A DNA stretch of 53,000 nucleotides from Phycisphaerales bacterium (GCA_022072615.1 JAJVHS010000013.1:1-53000), one strand, 5' to 3'; numbered from the stretch's first letter, positions 9,320 to 17,693 are shown. The notes: a model not told the origin generated them from the letters alone. Numbers and translations are program-made.

Positions 9320-10284
9320 ACGCCCTTGCCCCGATCGTGATCGTCCTGGCCGCGCTCGGCGCGCCACCGGCCTCTGAGCTCCAGCAGACCGTCCGCGAGC
9401 CGGACGTCGTCATGCTCGACCAGGTGCCCGGCTGCTACGGCGCCGTCCGCTTCGATCACACGCTGCACGTCGGCATGTCCTCGATGGGCAGCGCCTGCAA
9501 CTACTGCCACCACACCGACACCTACCAGCCCTGCCGCGAATGCCACGATTCGACCAGCACCGTCCTTGAGACCGAGAAGCTGGGCCTCCGCGGCGCGTAC
9601 CACCGCCAGTGCCTGAGCTGCCACAAGGACTGGGCGCACGAGAATGCCTGCGGCTTCTGCCACAACCCGTCCTCCTCCCGGCGGCGGACCCTTGAGAACC
9701 CGGCCCGTTCGCGGCGCGCCGCCCATGCCTCCGCGCAGTTCAGCTACGTGTACGAGACCGCTCACGAGAACATGCCCATCGTCACGTTCCACCACGAGGA
9801 TCATGCACGCGTCTTCGGTCTCAAGTGCACCGACTGCCACGAGGGGAACAGCTGTGGCCAGTGCCACGGCCCCAGCGCCGCGCGTCCGACGGTCAACCGC
9901 CAGGAGACGTGCTACCGCTGCCATGCCGAGACCCGGTGCGTGACGTGCCACAACCGAGGCGAGCAGGAACCCTTCAACCACGCCGTCAACGCCAAGTGGC
10001 TCCTCCGCCCCGGCCACGATGACCTGGCCTGCAACCAGTGCCACGAGGACCATGCCGCGCCTTCGAGGCCCGATTCCGAGAAGTGCCGGTCCTGCCACGC
10101 CGACCAGGCGGGGGGCTTCTTCGACCACTCCGTGACCGGCGTCGTGCTCAAGGGCGACCACGCGCTGTTCAGCTGCCTCGAGTGCCACGCCAACCCGGGG
10201 TCGGCGCGCCTCGCGAGCTGCAACGCCTGCCACATCGACCGCCCGATCACCGGCTACCGGGCCGTCGGCCGCGAGCTGGACTGA
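9316..10284 (+). CDS. Periplasmic dodecahaem cytochrome c
   Basis: A 322-residue protein with a short N-terminal signal sequence (MNALAPIVIVLAALG) and twelve CXXCH haem-c motifs: CNYCH, CRECH, CLSCH, CGFCH, CTDCH, CGQCH, CYRCH, CVTCH, CNQCH, CRSCH, CLECH and CNACH. Many further His residues (FDHTLH, TFHHEDH, FNHAV, FDHS) are available as distal ligands, so most haems can be bis-His, as in class III cytochromes. The GTG start overlaps the stop of the HybB-like gene, behind GTGGAGGT. It is the last gene of the sigma-54-preceded operon, ahead of a strong terminator at 10305. It likely passes electrons between the membrane complex and an acceptor or donor outside the cytoplasm. Haem count is direct; partner identity is inference. 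Confidence 0.93.
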   Translation: MNALAPIVIVLAALGAPPASELQQTVREPDVVMLDQVPGCYGAVRFDHTLHVGMSSMGSACNYCHHTDTYQPCRECHDSTSTVLETEKLGLRGAYHRQCLSCHKDWAHENACGFCHNPSSSRRRTLENPARSRRAAHASAQFSYVYETAHENMPIVTFHHEDHARVFGLKCTDCHEGNSCGQCHGPSAARPTVNRQETCYRCHAETRCVTCHNRGEQEPFNHAVNAKWLLRPGHDDLACNQCHEDHAAPSRPDSEKCRSCHADQAGGFFDHSVTGVVLKGDHALFSCLECHANPGSARLASCNACHIDRPITGYRAVGRELD

Positions 10285-10304
10285 CTCACGCTCAGCTCAA
10301 AGAA

Positions 10305-10334
10305 AAAGAGCCCGGCCGCGGGGCCGAGCTCTTT
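10305..10334. terminator. Bidirectional terminator between cytochrome operon and serC
   Basis: AAAGAGC-C-CGGCC / GGCCG-A-GCTCTTT forms a stem of 12 pairs with one mismatch and a four-base loop, flanked by A-rich bases on the left and T-rich bases on the right. It therefore works as an intrinsic terminator for both converging operons. Confidence 0.85.
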
Positions 10335-10386
10335 CTTGCATTGAACGTTGGACGCCGCCGCGTTGAACTCGCGGACCCGCGGTCGC

Positions 10387-11601
10387 CTAGCCGTTCCGCC
10401 GGGCGAACTCCCGCATGAAGTCCGCGAGCACCTTGGCGCCCTCCTCGGGCATGGCGTTGTACGTGCTCGCCCGCATGCCGCCCGTCGAACGATGGCCCTT
10501 GAGGCCGTCAAGGCCGACCGCCGCCGCTTCCTTGCAGAACTTGTCGTCGAGTTCGGGCGTGGCGCACTTGAACGTCAGGTTCATCAGGCTCCGAGAGTTC
10601 TTCTCGGCGTGGCCCTTGTAGAACCCGCCGGACCCGTCGATCGCCGCGTACACGTGGCCGGCCTTGCGGATATTCCGCTCGTGGATTACGTCCAGGCAGT
10701 GACGACCGCCCTGGCCCTGCGCCAGGATCCACTTGAACACCAGGCCGCACACGTAGATCGCGAACACCGGAGGCGTGTTCGGACGGCTCTCGTCCTTCGC
10801 GAACGTCTCGTAGCGGAGCAGCCACGGCAGCTCGCGGACCTTCTTGGTTGCCAGATCGTCGCGGATCACGACGACCGTGGTTCCGGCCGCGCCGAGATTC
10901 TTCTGCGCGCCCGCGTACACCAGGCCGTACTTGGTGAAGTCCACCGGCCGTGAGTAGATGTCGCTGGACATATCGCACACCAGCGGCACGCCCGCGGGGA
11001 CGGCCGGGGTGCGCTGACGCCAGGTGTTGTTGCCGCCGGCGTCCGTCTCGTGCCACTCGGTGCCGAAGATCGTGTTGTTCGAGCAGAAGTGGACGTAGGC
11101 CGGACTGGCCGAGTACTTGATCTGCGCATCAGACGGGATGTACGAGTGGTTCTTGTCCTTGCTCGTCGCCGCCTCGTGCAGCAGCCCGTACACCTTGGCG
11201 TGCTCGAGCGACTTCTCCGCCCAGTAGCCGGTCGTGATGTAGTCCGCGGCCTGGTCCTGCGGCTTGAGGTTCGCCGGCACCATGAAGTTCTGCGTCGAGG
11301 CGCCGCCGGTCAGGAACAGCAGGTGATAGTTCGCCGGCAGGTTCGAGATCTTGCGGAAGTCCTCGAACGCCTCGTGAAGCACGCGGTCGTACGTCTTGCC
11401 GCGGTGGCTGTGCTCGAGAATCCCGATCCCCGTCCCGGCGATGTCGTAGACATCCTGCTGGACCTGCTTGAGCACTTCCTCAGGCAGGCAGCCCGGGCCG
11501 GCGGAGAAGTTGAACGTGCGTCCGGTAGCGGTTTTGACGACCGCGGACTTGATGCCTGCGGCCGAAGCAGCGGTGGGGGTTGTGGGAGTGGCGGTGGTCA
11601 T
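10387..11601 (-). CDS. serC: Phosphoserine aminotransferase
   Basis: A 404-residue class V aminotransferase converting 3-phosphohydroxypyruvate and glutamate to phosphoserine in serine synthesis. Family hallmarks are FNFSAGPGCLPEEVL at the start of the domain, EHSHRGKTY, FLTGGASTQNFMVPANL, the PLP-lysine segment YAGAQKNLGAAGTTVVV and the C-terminal RSTGGMRASTYNA. It starts at ATG 11601 with about 37 low-complexity Thr/Ala-rich residues before the domain. serA lies 265 bases upstream in the same direction, so the first two steps of the phosphorylated serine pathway are adjacent. The gap makes a single transcript possible but not certain. Confidence 0.95.
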   Translation of the reverse strand: MTTATPTTPTAASAAGIKSAVVKTATGRTFNFSAGPGCLPEEVLKQVQQDVYDIAGTGIGILEHSHRGKTYDRVLHEAFEDFRKISNLPANYHLLFLTGGASTQNFMVPANLKPQDQAADYITTGYWAEKSLEHAKVYGLLHEAATSKDKNHSYIPSDAQIKYSASPAYVHFCSNNTIFGTEWHETDAGGNNTWRQRTPAVPAGVPLVCDMSSDIYSRPVDFTKYGLVYAGAQKNLGAAGTTVVVIRDDLATKKVRELPWLLRYETFAKDESRPNTPPVFAIYVCGLVFKWILAQGQGGRHCLDVIHERNIRKAGHVYAAIDGSGGFYKGHAEKNSRSLMNLTFKCATPELDDKFCKEAAAVGLDGLKGHRSTGGMRASTYNAMPEEGAKVLADFMREFARRNG

Positions 11602-11866
11602 GGGCAATAGTAGGAATTCGGACAGGGAGGGCAAATCCGAGGCGGGGTCGCTCCTGCAATCCACCGCTCCCGAGCCATGAAGCACACGCCGATGTCAGCC
11701 CGGCGCTCCAGACGCCGGGCCGGTCGTGACTGCCCGCATCACGTGTGTAAAAAGTTCGCCCCCGGCGAGAGCGGGGTCGATGAGACACCCGTTGCCCGTC
11801 CCGCACGGGTGACTTCCGTCAACGAATTGGCCCGCCGGGACCCCGGCTGCGCACGGGCACGTTCGG
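11602..11866. other. Intergenic region serA-serC with two inverted repeats
   Basis: 265 bases without a convincing gene. Two inverted repeats are visible: CCCGGCG-N7-CGCCGGG at 11699-11719 and CACCCGT-N12-ACGGGTG at 11786-11811. Neither is followed by a T-run on the serA strand, so they are not standard terminators. They may be processing or attenuation structures in a serA-serC message. Confidence 0.4.
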
Positions 11867-12859
11867 TTACCCGATGGCGCCCTCGTTCACGCAGTTCTCG
11901 GCCTTCCCTGTTTCCTTGAAGATCTTGACGATCCGCACCGTCTCGTCCGCCACCGCCTGCTGCGCCTGGTCGGTGCTCGCGCCCACATGGTGCGTCATCA
12001 CACGCACGATCCCGCCGTCGCCCTCGGCGAGTCGGCTCTTCCATGGGCCCTGGGCCTCGGCGGGCGCGTTCTCGTAGACGTCGACGCCGAAACGCAGCTT
12101 CTTCTCGGCCGCGATCTCCATCAGCGCGGTCTCGTCGATCACGCTCCCGCGCGACGTGTTGATCAGGTACGACCCCGGCCGCATCCGCGAAAAGAACTCG
12201 CGGCCGATCAGTTGCCTGGTGTCAGGCGCCGCGGGGAGGTGAATCGTGATCGCGTCGCACCTCTTGGCCAGGTCCCACAGCGCCGGCGTGTCCGACCCTG
12301 CGAACTCCGCCCCCATGTCGTTCACGTGCTGCTTGGTCACGTCCCGCGACCACACCAGGACGCGCATCTCGAAGGCCACCGCCCGCTTGATCACCGCGCG
12401 ACCGATGTACCCCGCGCCGGCCACGCCCAGGGTCATGCCCTTCAGCCCCTTGGCCTTCGCGTACTCCTTCTTGTTCCACACGCCCGCAAGCGAGTCCCGG
12501 GTCTGCTCGAACAGCCGCCGGTCGACCGCGATGAGCAGCCCCATCGCCAGTTCGGCGACGGCGATCGCGTTCATCCCCGGGCAGTTGCACACCGCGATCC
12601 CCGCCGCCGACGCCGCCGGCAGGTCGATGTTGTCGTACCCGGCTCCGGCCCGGATGATCAGCTTGAGGTTTCGTCCCGCTCGGATCGATTCGGGTTTCAC
12701 CTTGCTCGACCGGACCATGAGCACGCGGGGGTCCACCCGCTCGATTGCGTTCATGAGCCCCGAAGCCCCGGCCTCAGGTTCGTTGATCACCTCGCAACCA
12801 AGCGCCGCGATCCCCTCGATCCCCGATTTCTCGAATTTGTCGGCAATGAGTACTTTCAC
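11867..12859 (-). CDS. serA: D-3-phosphoglycerate dehydrogenase (short form, no ACT domain)
   Basis: A 330-residue D-isomer-specific 2-hydroxyacid dehydrogenase. The Rossmann motif is VAGAGYIGRAV, the catalytic Arg lies in LINTSRGSVIDE, and the acid/His pair lies in GVDVYENAP and MTHHVGAST. Residues RAGAGYDNID are typical of SerA. It stops at the end of the catalytic core, without the ACT or ASB domains that give serine feedback in long SerA forms. Serine probably does not inhibit it through the usual site. Adjacent serC in the same direction supports the serine pathway over other 2-hydroxyacid substrates. The 255-bp stretch upstream (12860-13114) shows a weak leftward promoter-like pair (AAGACA, 17 bases, TACAAC) and no gene. 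Confidence 0.88.
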   Translation of the reverse strand: MKVLIADKFEKSGIEGIAALGCEVINEPEAGASGLMNAIERVDPRVLMVRSSKVKPESIRAGRNLKLIIRAGAGYDNIDLPAASAAGIAVCNCPGMNAIAVAELAMGLLIAVDRRLFEQTRDSLAGVWNKKEYAKAKGLKGMTLGVAGAGYIGRAVIKRAVAFEMRVLVWSRDVTKQHVNDMGAEFAGSDTPALWDLAKRCDAITIHLPAAPDTRQLIGREFFSRMRPGSYLINTSRGSVIDETALMEIAAEKKLRFGVDVYENAPAEAQGPWKSRLAEGDGGIVRVMTHHVGASTDQAQQAVADETVRIVKIFKETGKAENCVNEGAIG

Positions 12860-13114
12860 GGGCTAGCCCTCGCTTCAACCCCGGAACCACGGATCCCCGG
12901 GCATTGAAGTTGTAGCCGCACGCTCTTGAGTTGTCTTGATGGATTCGATCCCGCCCGCCTCGGCAAATCACCCTACCCACCCTCCGAATTTCCTGTTCGT
13001 GCATCCGCCGGGTGATCTTCTGGGGCCGTTTCGAGGTTCGGCCGCTCGTGCGACAGCCGGTTCTCTGAAGACGCATCCCAAGCCGCATCCCGCCGGAGGC
13101 TCTCCGCCTGCCTT

Positions 13115-14881
13115 TCAGGGAGTGCGGGCCGTCGGGAACGCATTCCCGCGGCGGGTGCCCGCCGCAGGAGTCCGCCGCGACGCGACTTCCACCGCGATGA
13201 AGTGCGACACCACGGGCTTCTCCGGGCCGATGTGGAACTCCTTGGCCGCCGCCTGGAGTCGCCGGTCCGCGAACGTCACCCGGGCATGCTGACGCAGGTG
13301 CTCCGCCCACGATTCCACCATGAACACCTCGAGCCACCGCTCGGGGTTCTCGGTGCACCGGCTCAGCGTCCACGAGATCGCCCCGTCGCGATACCGCGTC
13401 TGCGCCACGGGGTTCATCGCGGCCAGGAACGATTCGACGTTCTCCTCCGCGATCCGGTACTCGATCGTGACGACCACCGGGCCGTCCTCGGCTCGGATTT
13501 CGCGGCTCACGATCGGGTCCTCCCAGTGCGGGCCGGTCCGGAGTTCCTCCGCGCTGAAGGTCGCCAGCCCGAACCACGGGACGGTCGCCAGTCCGGCGAC
13601 CAGCCCGCCCGCGGCGATGAAAAGGGCTGCAGGAATGCCGAGCCGGTCCGCCGTCCAGCCCCACGCCACGCTGCCCAGCGCCATGCCCCCGAAGAACACG
13701 GTGAAGTAGCACGCAAGCGCCCGGGCACGCACCCACGATGCCGTGCCGGCCTGGGCCGCGACGTTCAGGCATACGACCATCGTCACCCACGCCACGCCGG
13801 CGAGGCTCATCGCCACCATCGCGATCCATGGTGTGCTCGTAAGCCCGATAACCACGGTGGCGCTCGCCGACACGATGGTCGCCGCGACGATGATGCGGTT
13901 CACCGCCATGACCGCTCGAAGCCGCGGCTGCAGGAAGGTGCCGACCACCGCGCCCGCTCCGAGGCAGGCCAGCAGCGACCCGTATCCGGTCGCGCCCATC
14001 CCCAGGTGCTTGCGGGCGATCACCGGCATGAGCGCCCAGAGGCTGCTCGCGAACAGCGTGAACGATGCCGCCCGGACCAGCTGCGCCTTCATGTGCGGCG
14101 AGTAGCGGACGTAACGCACGCCCGCCTCCATGGCGCCGATGAACCGCTCCGCCGGCGCCGCCATGCGCGGCGGGCTGTACCGCCACAGCGCCAGCGCCGC
14201 GATCAACCCCGCGAACGACGCGGCGTTCAGCGCAAACGCCGCGGGCGGTCCCCATCGTGCCACCAGCAGGCCGCCGATGGCCGGGCCGACTGCCCGCGAC
14301 AGGTTCATCGCCACGCTGTTCAGAGCCGCGGCCGCCGGCAGTTCGTCGTGCGGCACCAGGTCCGTCATCGCCGTCTGCCACGCCGGGTTCATCATCGCGG
14401 CGCCAATCCCAAGCCCGAGCGTCGCCGCCAGCAGCCAGCCCGCGGGGAGCTTTCCGCCGAAGGCGGCGATCGCCAGCAGCGTCGCGATCACGAGCATGCC
14501 CGTCTGCATCACCAGCATCAGCCGCCGCCGGTTGACGACGTCGGCGAACGCGCCCGCGGGCAGCGAGAGCAGGAACATCGGCAGCGTGGTCGATGCCTGG
14601 ACCAGCGACACCACCAGCGCCGATGCCCCGAGCTGCGTCATGTGCCAGCCCGCGCCGACCTCGTGCGCCCATGTCCCGATATTCGACGCGATGGCCGCGA
14701 TCCACAGCGAACGGAACGCGGGCCGAGCCAGCGGCGCAACCGCCGACCACGTGCCGACCCGCTCACGGGGCGCGGTGCGAGGGAGGTCGGGGGGTTGGTC
14801 TGCTTTCGTCGTCAATCGCAACGTATGCCCGTCCACCCATCGGACGTCCACCGATCGGGCGTCCAGCGATTTGGCGTCCAT
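13115..14881 (-). CDS. MFS exporter (MFS_3/EntS-type) with C-terminal ABM-like domain
   Basis: A 588-residue protein: an N-terminal extension of about 50 residues, then about twelve membrane helices of the major facilitator superfamily with the loop motif GAFADVVNRRRL between helices 2 and 3. It resembles the MFS_3 family (PF05977, EntS-like exporters). A soluble domain of about 120 residues follows (VVVTIEYRIAEENVESFLAAMN to FHIGPEKPVVSHFI) with the look of an antibiotic-biosynthesis-monooxygenase fold, a known combination in this family. Substrate is unknown; siderophores or drugs are typical of relatives. The start is unsure because the first codons lie in 15-bp tandem repeats that offer ATG, CTG and GTG codons in the same frame. 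Confidence 0.85.
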   Translation of the reverse strand: MDAKSLDARSVDVRWVDGHTLRLTTKADQPPDLPRTAPRERVGTWSAVAPLARPAFRSLWIAAIASNIGTWAHEVGAGWHMTQLGASALVVSLVQASTTLPMFLLSLPAGAFADVVNRRRLMLVMQTGMLVIATLLAIAAFGGKLPAGWLLAATLGLGIGAAMMNPAWQTAMTDLVPHDELPAAAALNSVAMNLSRAVGPAIGGLLVARWGPPAAFALNAASFAGLIAALALWRYSPPRMAAPAERFIGAMEAGVRYVRYSPHMKAQLVRAASFTLFASSLWALMPVIARKHLGMGATGYGSLLACLGAGAVVGTFLQPRLRAVMAVNRIIVAATIVSASATVVIGLTSTPWIAMVAMSLAGVAWVTMVVCLNVAAQAGTASWVRARALACYFTVFFGGMALGSVAWGWTADRLGIPAALFIAAGGLVAGLATVPWFGLATFSAEELRTGPHWEDPIVSREIRAEDGPVVVTIEYRIAEENVESFLAAMNPVAQTRYRDGAISWTLSRCTENPERWLEVFMVESWAEHLRQHARVTFADRRLQAAAKEFHIGPEKPVVSHFIAVEVASRRTPAAGTRRGNAFPTARTP

Positions 14882-14890
14882 CGAATTGGC
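14831..14890 (-). repeat. 15-bp degenerate tandem repeats over the MFS gene start
   Basis: Four units read on the minus strand with consensus GCCNNATCGNTGGAC, encoding pentapeptides such as DAKSL, DARSV and DVRWV. Two further copies of GGATCGGCGCG lie immediately upstream (14891-14922). The unit length is a multiple of three, so copy-number change would not shift the frame. Each unit carries a possible NTG start codon followed by GAC. Confidence 0.75.
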
Positions 14891-14988
14891 ACGCGCCGAT
14901 CCGGCGTGCGCGCGCCGATCCGGGCGAGGAACCGCCCGAGCGGCCCGGGCGGGCGATTATTGACCCCGGACCGCCGAATCAGCGCGGC

Positions 14989-15018
14989 TTGTCGCGAGCC
15001 GCTCCGATGTGGTACAAT
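14989..15018 (+). promoter_or_regulatory. Sigma-70-type promoter of the tRNA-Gly gene
   Basis: TTGTCG (14989-14994), an 18-base spacer and TACAAT (15013-15018) give a good vegetative promoter. Transcription would start near 15025, leaving a leader of about 70 bases before the mature tRNA. Confidence 0.6.
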
Positions 15019-15095
15019 CGACCGTCGTGACGCGAGTGCTGCTCGGCCGCGAGCATCCACAAACGGCACGCACAGGGTTGCGAATGCCCTGTTCT

Positions 15096-15167
15096 GCGGG
15101 CGTAGTTCAGCGGTAGAACGTCAGCTTCCCAAGCTGAATGTCGCCGGTTCGATCCCGGTCGCCCGCT
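15096..15167 (+). tRNA. tRNA-Gly (anticodon CCC)
   Basis: A 72-base cloverleaf: acceptor arms GCGGGCG/CGCCCGC pair perfectly with discriminator T. The D arm is GTTC-AGCGGTA-GAAC, the anticodon stem is TCAGC/GCTGA with loop TTCCCAA (anticodon CCC), and the T arm contains GGTTCGATCCC. The CCA end is not encoded. An intrinsic terminator follows after six bases. Confidence 0.95.
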
Positions 15168-15173
15168 TTGTCT

Positions 15174-15217
15174 GCCGCCGATGTCACCCCTTTCGGGCGA
15201 TGACACCGGCGGTTTTT
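15174..15217 (+). terminator. Intrinsic terminator after tRNA-Gly
   Basis: GCCGCCGATGTCA and TGACACCGGCGG pair across a C/T-rich loop and are followed directly by TTTTT. This is a classic rho-independent terminator for the tRNA transcript. Confidence 0.88.
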
Positions 15218-15483
15218 CGTTGACCCTCCTTCAAGTTGGCCCAGCTTGGCCCCGCGGATTCCGCGAGTTCCGGCGATGGGCGGCGGGAGCGGCCGGTTCG
15301 GGGCGAACGGCCCGACCGTGACAGGCAGGAATTGACTTGGTCGGACGCGAGGCCAGGTGCGTCGCGATCAGCAGGTCGAGCAGCGCGACGCCGGCGCCGT
15401 CTCGCGTGTGCAAGCGTGTGCGCGAGCGTGCAAGTGGTTGTGCAAGGTGCGGCGGGGTTGAGGCTCTCGATGTGGCAATGCAA

Positions 15484-15516
15484 AGCGACCCCGGCCGGTT
15501 GAGGGCCGAGGTCGCT
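15484..15516 (-). terminator. Terminator of the PEP-CTERM gene
   Basis: AGCGACC-C-CGGCC and GGCCG-A-GGTCGCT form a 12-pair stem with one mismatch. Read leftward it is followed by TTTGCATTG. It lies about 90 bases past the stop of the leftward PEP-CTERM gene. The rest of 15218-15607 shows only three short GTGCAAG copies (15409-15445) and no gene. Confidence 0.7.
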
Positions 15517-15607
15517 GGGGATTACCGAGAACGGTTGGCGTTGTTGGCTCAGTCGCGGGGCGAGCATGCCGCCCGCTGAAACGATTGACGAACCAAAGAG
15601 CAGAAGG

Positions 15608-16537
15608 TCACCGGCCGGCGCTCCGCCGGCGACGCAGCGCCCCCAGCCCGCCGATCGCCAGCAGCGCGACCGATCCTGGCCCGGGGATCTGAGAGACACG
15701 GAACCCGATGAAGCTGAGCTCGTTCGTCGCGCTCATGTAGTCGCGGAAGTCGGCCCGCAGGAAGAAGTCGAAGCTGTCGTACGCTCCGCCCCGAATGCCG
15801 CGGCCGAAAACGTTGATGATCGCCTCGTTCCACTCCGACACGTTCCCGCTCATGTCGAAGGTGTTGTGGAGGTTCGGGCGGTACGAGCCCACCGGCGTGG
15901 TGTTGCCGACCATGTAGCTGAAGTTCGCCTCCGACCAGACCACGCTGTTGCTGGCCCAGGAGTACAGCCAGTAGTCGTCGATGTCGCCGCCCGCGCTCGC
16001 GGGCTCGTAGTACGCGGCCTTGTACCACTCGTTCTCGCTTGTCACCGCCCACTGTGAGCCCGCGTTGCGGGTGATGGTGTTGGCGGCGATGCTCCCGGGG
16101 GTGAGCGTGTACGCGCCGGTCTCGGTATCGCCGCTGCCCTGGCCGTTGTGCAGCCAGTTGGCGAAGCGCGCCGCGTCCCAGAAGGAGACGAAGTTCACCG
16201 GGTTGTTGGCCCGGTTGCTCACCGTCGAGTAGGTGTACGACCCATCCGCGCCCGCTCGCGTGATGCCGCCGAACGATCCGGCCATTCCCTCGTTGTACAG
16301 GCCGAACGGGTCCGACGCGGCCTTGGCGTTGAGGAACGCCGCGTACTGCGCGTTGGTCACCTCGGTCTGCCCGATGTTGTATGTGTACGCCACCGAGCCG
16401 TAGCCGGTGGTCGGGTCTGCGGCGTTGCCGGGGTTGCCGATGGGCACGGTCGGGATGGTGATGACAGCCGTGGCGACCGAGGCCGCAACGCCGGTGACAG
16501 CCGCGAATGCGGCCACGCCGATGCAGTTTAAAGACAT
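15608..16537 (-). CDS. Secreted FGE-sulfatase-fold protein with PEP-CTERM sorting tail
   Basis: A 309-residue exported protein. An N-terminal signal sequence (about residues 1-25) is followed by an SUMF1/FGE-like domain: IGQTEVTNAQYAAFLN, PVNFVSFWDAARFANWL, LTSENEWYKAAYY, NTFDMSGNVSEWNEAI and RGIRGGAY are the usual landmarks. The C-terminus PGPGSVALLAIGGLGALRRRR is a PEP-CTERM signal: Pro-rich box, hydrophobic helix, Arg cluster. It should be cleaved by an exosortase and presented at the surface. The only cysteine is in the signal peptide, so the copper-binding Cys pair of true formylglycine-generating enzyme is missing and catalysis of that kind is excluded. It is probably a carbohydrate- or matrix-associated surface protein. 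No exosortase gene is in the window. Confidence 0.88.
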   Translation of the reverse strand: MSLNCIGVAAFAAVTGVAASVATAVITIPTVPIGNPGNAADPTTGYGSVAYTYNIGQTEVTNAQYAAFLNAKAASDPFGLYNEGMAGSFGGITRAGADGSYTYSTVSNRANNPVNFVSFWDAARFANWLHNGQGSGDTETGAYTLTPGSIAANTITRNAGSQWAVTSENEWYKAAYYEPASAGGDIDDYWLYSWASNSVVWSEANFSYMVGNTTPVGSYRPNLHNTFDMSGNVSEWNEAIINVFGRGIRGGAYDSFDFFLRADFRDYMSATNELSFIGFRVSQIPGPGSVALLAIGGLGALRRRRSAGR

Positions 16538-16580
16538 CCTCTCGCTCCCTTGGCGGGACTTTCCCGCGATTCAGACAGTG

Positions 16581-16601
16581 CCGTGGCCGGTGAGGCCACG
16601 G
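16581..16601 (-). promoter_or_regulatory. Leader hairpin of the PEP-CTERM gene
   Basis: CCGTGGCC-N5-GGCCACGG is a perfect 8-bp stem in the predicted 5' untranslated region, between the promoter at 16620-16648 and the ATG at 16537. It may stabilise the message or control its translation. Confidence 0.5.
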
Positions 16602-16619
16602 GGAAACCACTGGTGCCGG

Positions 16620-16648
16620 AAGATAACTTCTGCCCCCACATCTGTCAA
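16620..16648 (-). promoter_or_regulatory. Sigma-70-type promoter of the PEP-CTERM gene
   Basis: Read leftward: TTGACA (16648-16643), a 17-base spacer and TATCTT (16625-16620). The -35 box is perfect. The predicted leader is about 75 bases long. Confidence 0.6.
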
Positions 16649-16922
16649 CGGGGTCTTCATGAAGCCCGATACGGGGCGAGCGGCCTGAACGAGAAGATTG
16701 GCTTCTTATCCCCAGCCACCGCCAGCGCCGGTGTACCAATTGCGCCCGGCGGCAGGTCGGCAGGCTCGGTTCACCTTGACTTTGCCGAAGGGGTTTCGGG
16801 TCGGTGTACACGTTGGGCGTCAGGCTCGGGTCGCAGCGTCGCATCGCTGCCTGGGCCGTTCGGAGCGGTACGCACGTCTTCGAGAAGAACATGAGTGGGC
16901 GAGCCGACCACTATGATCGGCG
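16649..16922. other. Intergenic region between PEP-CTERM and DoxX genes
   Basis: No gene is supported. On the plus strand TATGAT (16912-16917) lies six bases before the DoxX ATG and could give a leaderless transcript, but no good -35 box sits at the right distance. Confidence 0.35.
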
Positions 16923-17405
16923 ATGCGAACCGCACTGACGGTACTGCTGGGTTCAACCCGATCCAGCTCGTGGGCTACGAGTGCCGGTCTACTCGTTCTC
17001 CGGCTTGGCGCTGGCCTGCTCTTGATTACCGTGTTCGAGAAGTTCATGCCGCGTGACGGCGTGTGGGGACCTCAGCAGTGGTTCGTCGACGACGTCGCGA
17101 AAATGGGCTTTCCCATGCCGCGAGCATTCGCATGGGCGGCGGTGCTTTCAGAGTTCTTCGGCGGCATGCTGCTGATCGTTGGTCTTCTGGCGCGGCCGGC
17201 GGCCTTTTTCATCGCCGTAACGACCTTTGTCGCGGCCTTTGTTTACCACCAGCAACCCTTGCAGCAGGGGCTGACGGCGGTCATCTACTTTTTCATGTCC
17301 ATCTCGCTGATGCTCGCCGGCCCCGGCCGCATAAGCCTGGATGCCCTGCTCGCACGTCGCTTCCTTTGCGCCATTTCGCCGACAAACACCGCTCGACATG
17401 GCTAG
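16923..17405 (+). CDS. DoxX-family membrane protein
   Basis: A 160-residue protein with four predicted membrane helices. LLVLRLGAGLLLITVFEKFM, AFAWAAVLSEFFGGMLLIVGLLARPAAFFIAVT and a last helix IYFFMSISLMLAGPGRISLDALLARR match the DoxX family, whose GPG..SLD ending is characteristic. Members are quinol- or redox-associated membrane proteins of mostly unknown function. It stands alone with no operon partner. A ribosome binding site is not obvious, so it may be leaderless, or start at a later codon near residue 20. Confidence 0.8.
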   Translation: MRTALTVLLGSTRSSSWATSAGLLVLRLGAGLLLITVFEKFMPRDGVWGPQQWFVDDVAKMGFPMPRAFAWAAVLSEFFGGMLLIVGLLARPAAFFIAVTTFVAAFVYHQQPLQQGLTAVIYFFMSISLMLAGPGRISLDALLARRFLCAISPTNTARHG

Positions 17406-17693
17406 CAGGTCGGGACGACGACTTCTGTAGACACCCGCGCTTGGCAATCCCAGGTACATGCGCGTGTGCGAGCTTTGCGGGGGCTGTCTGCCCATCAGCG
17501 TGTGGCTGTCCCGGCCACTTGCCCGCCAACCGCACCGAGCGACGGTTTCGGCAGGCTCGTCACCGTCCCGGCCGCGTGGCGCTCGATTGGGGTCGGTGCA
17601 TGCATCGGCGGTGAAGTTTGAGTCGCCGCGGAGCATCGGCGTTTGCGGATCTACCCTTCCCGCGCCCGATGAACGAGGTTCGTGGAGGTCACC
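17406..17693. other. Intergenic region upstream of the RsbW-like gene
   Basis: 288 bases with no supported gene. Open frames here are compositional. A good ribosome binding site (GTGGAGGT) lies at its right end, just before the ATG at 17694. Confidence 0.3.

Noticed and set aside
12930..12975. tRNA-like 3' end (GGATTCGATCCCGCCCGCC)
   Set aside because: The T stem does not pair and no acceptor or anticodon arm can be folded upstream; chance resemblance.
15400..15450. CRISPR-like or tandem repeat of GTGCAAG
   Set aside because: Three seven-base copies with irregular spacing are too short and irregular for an array.
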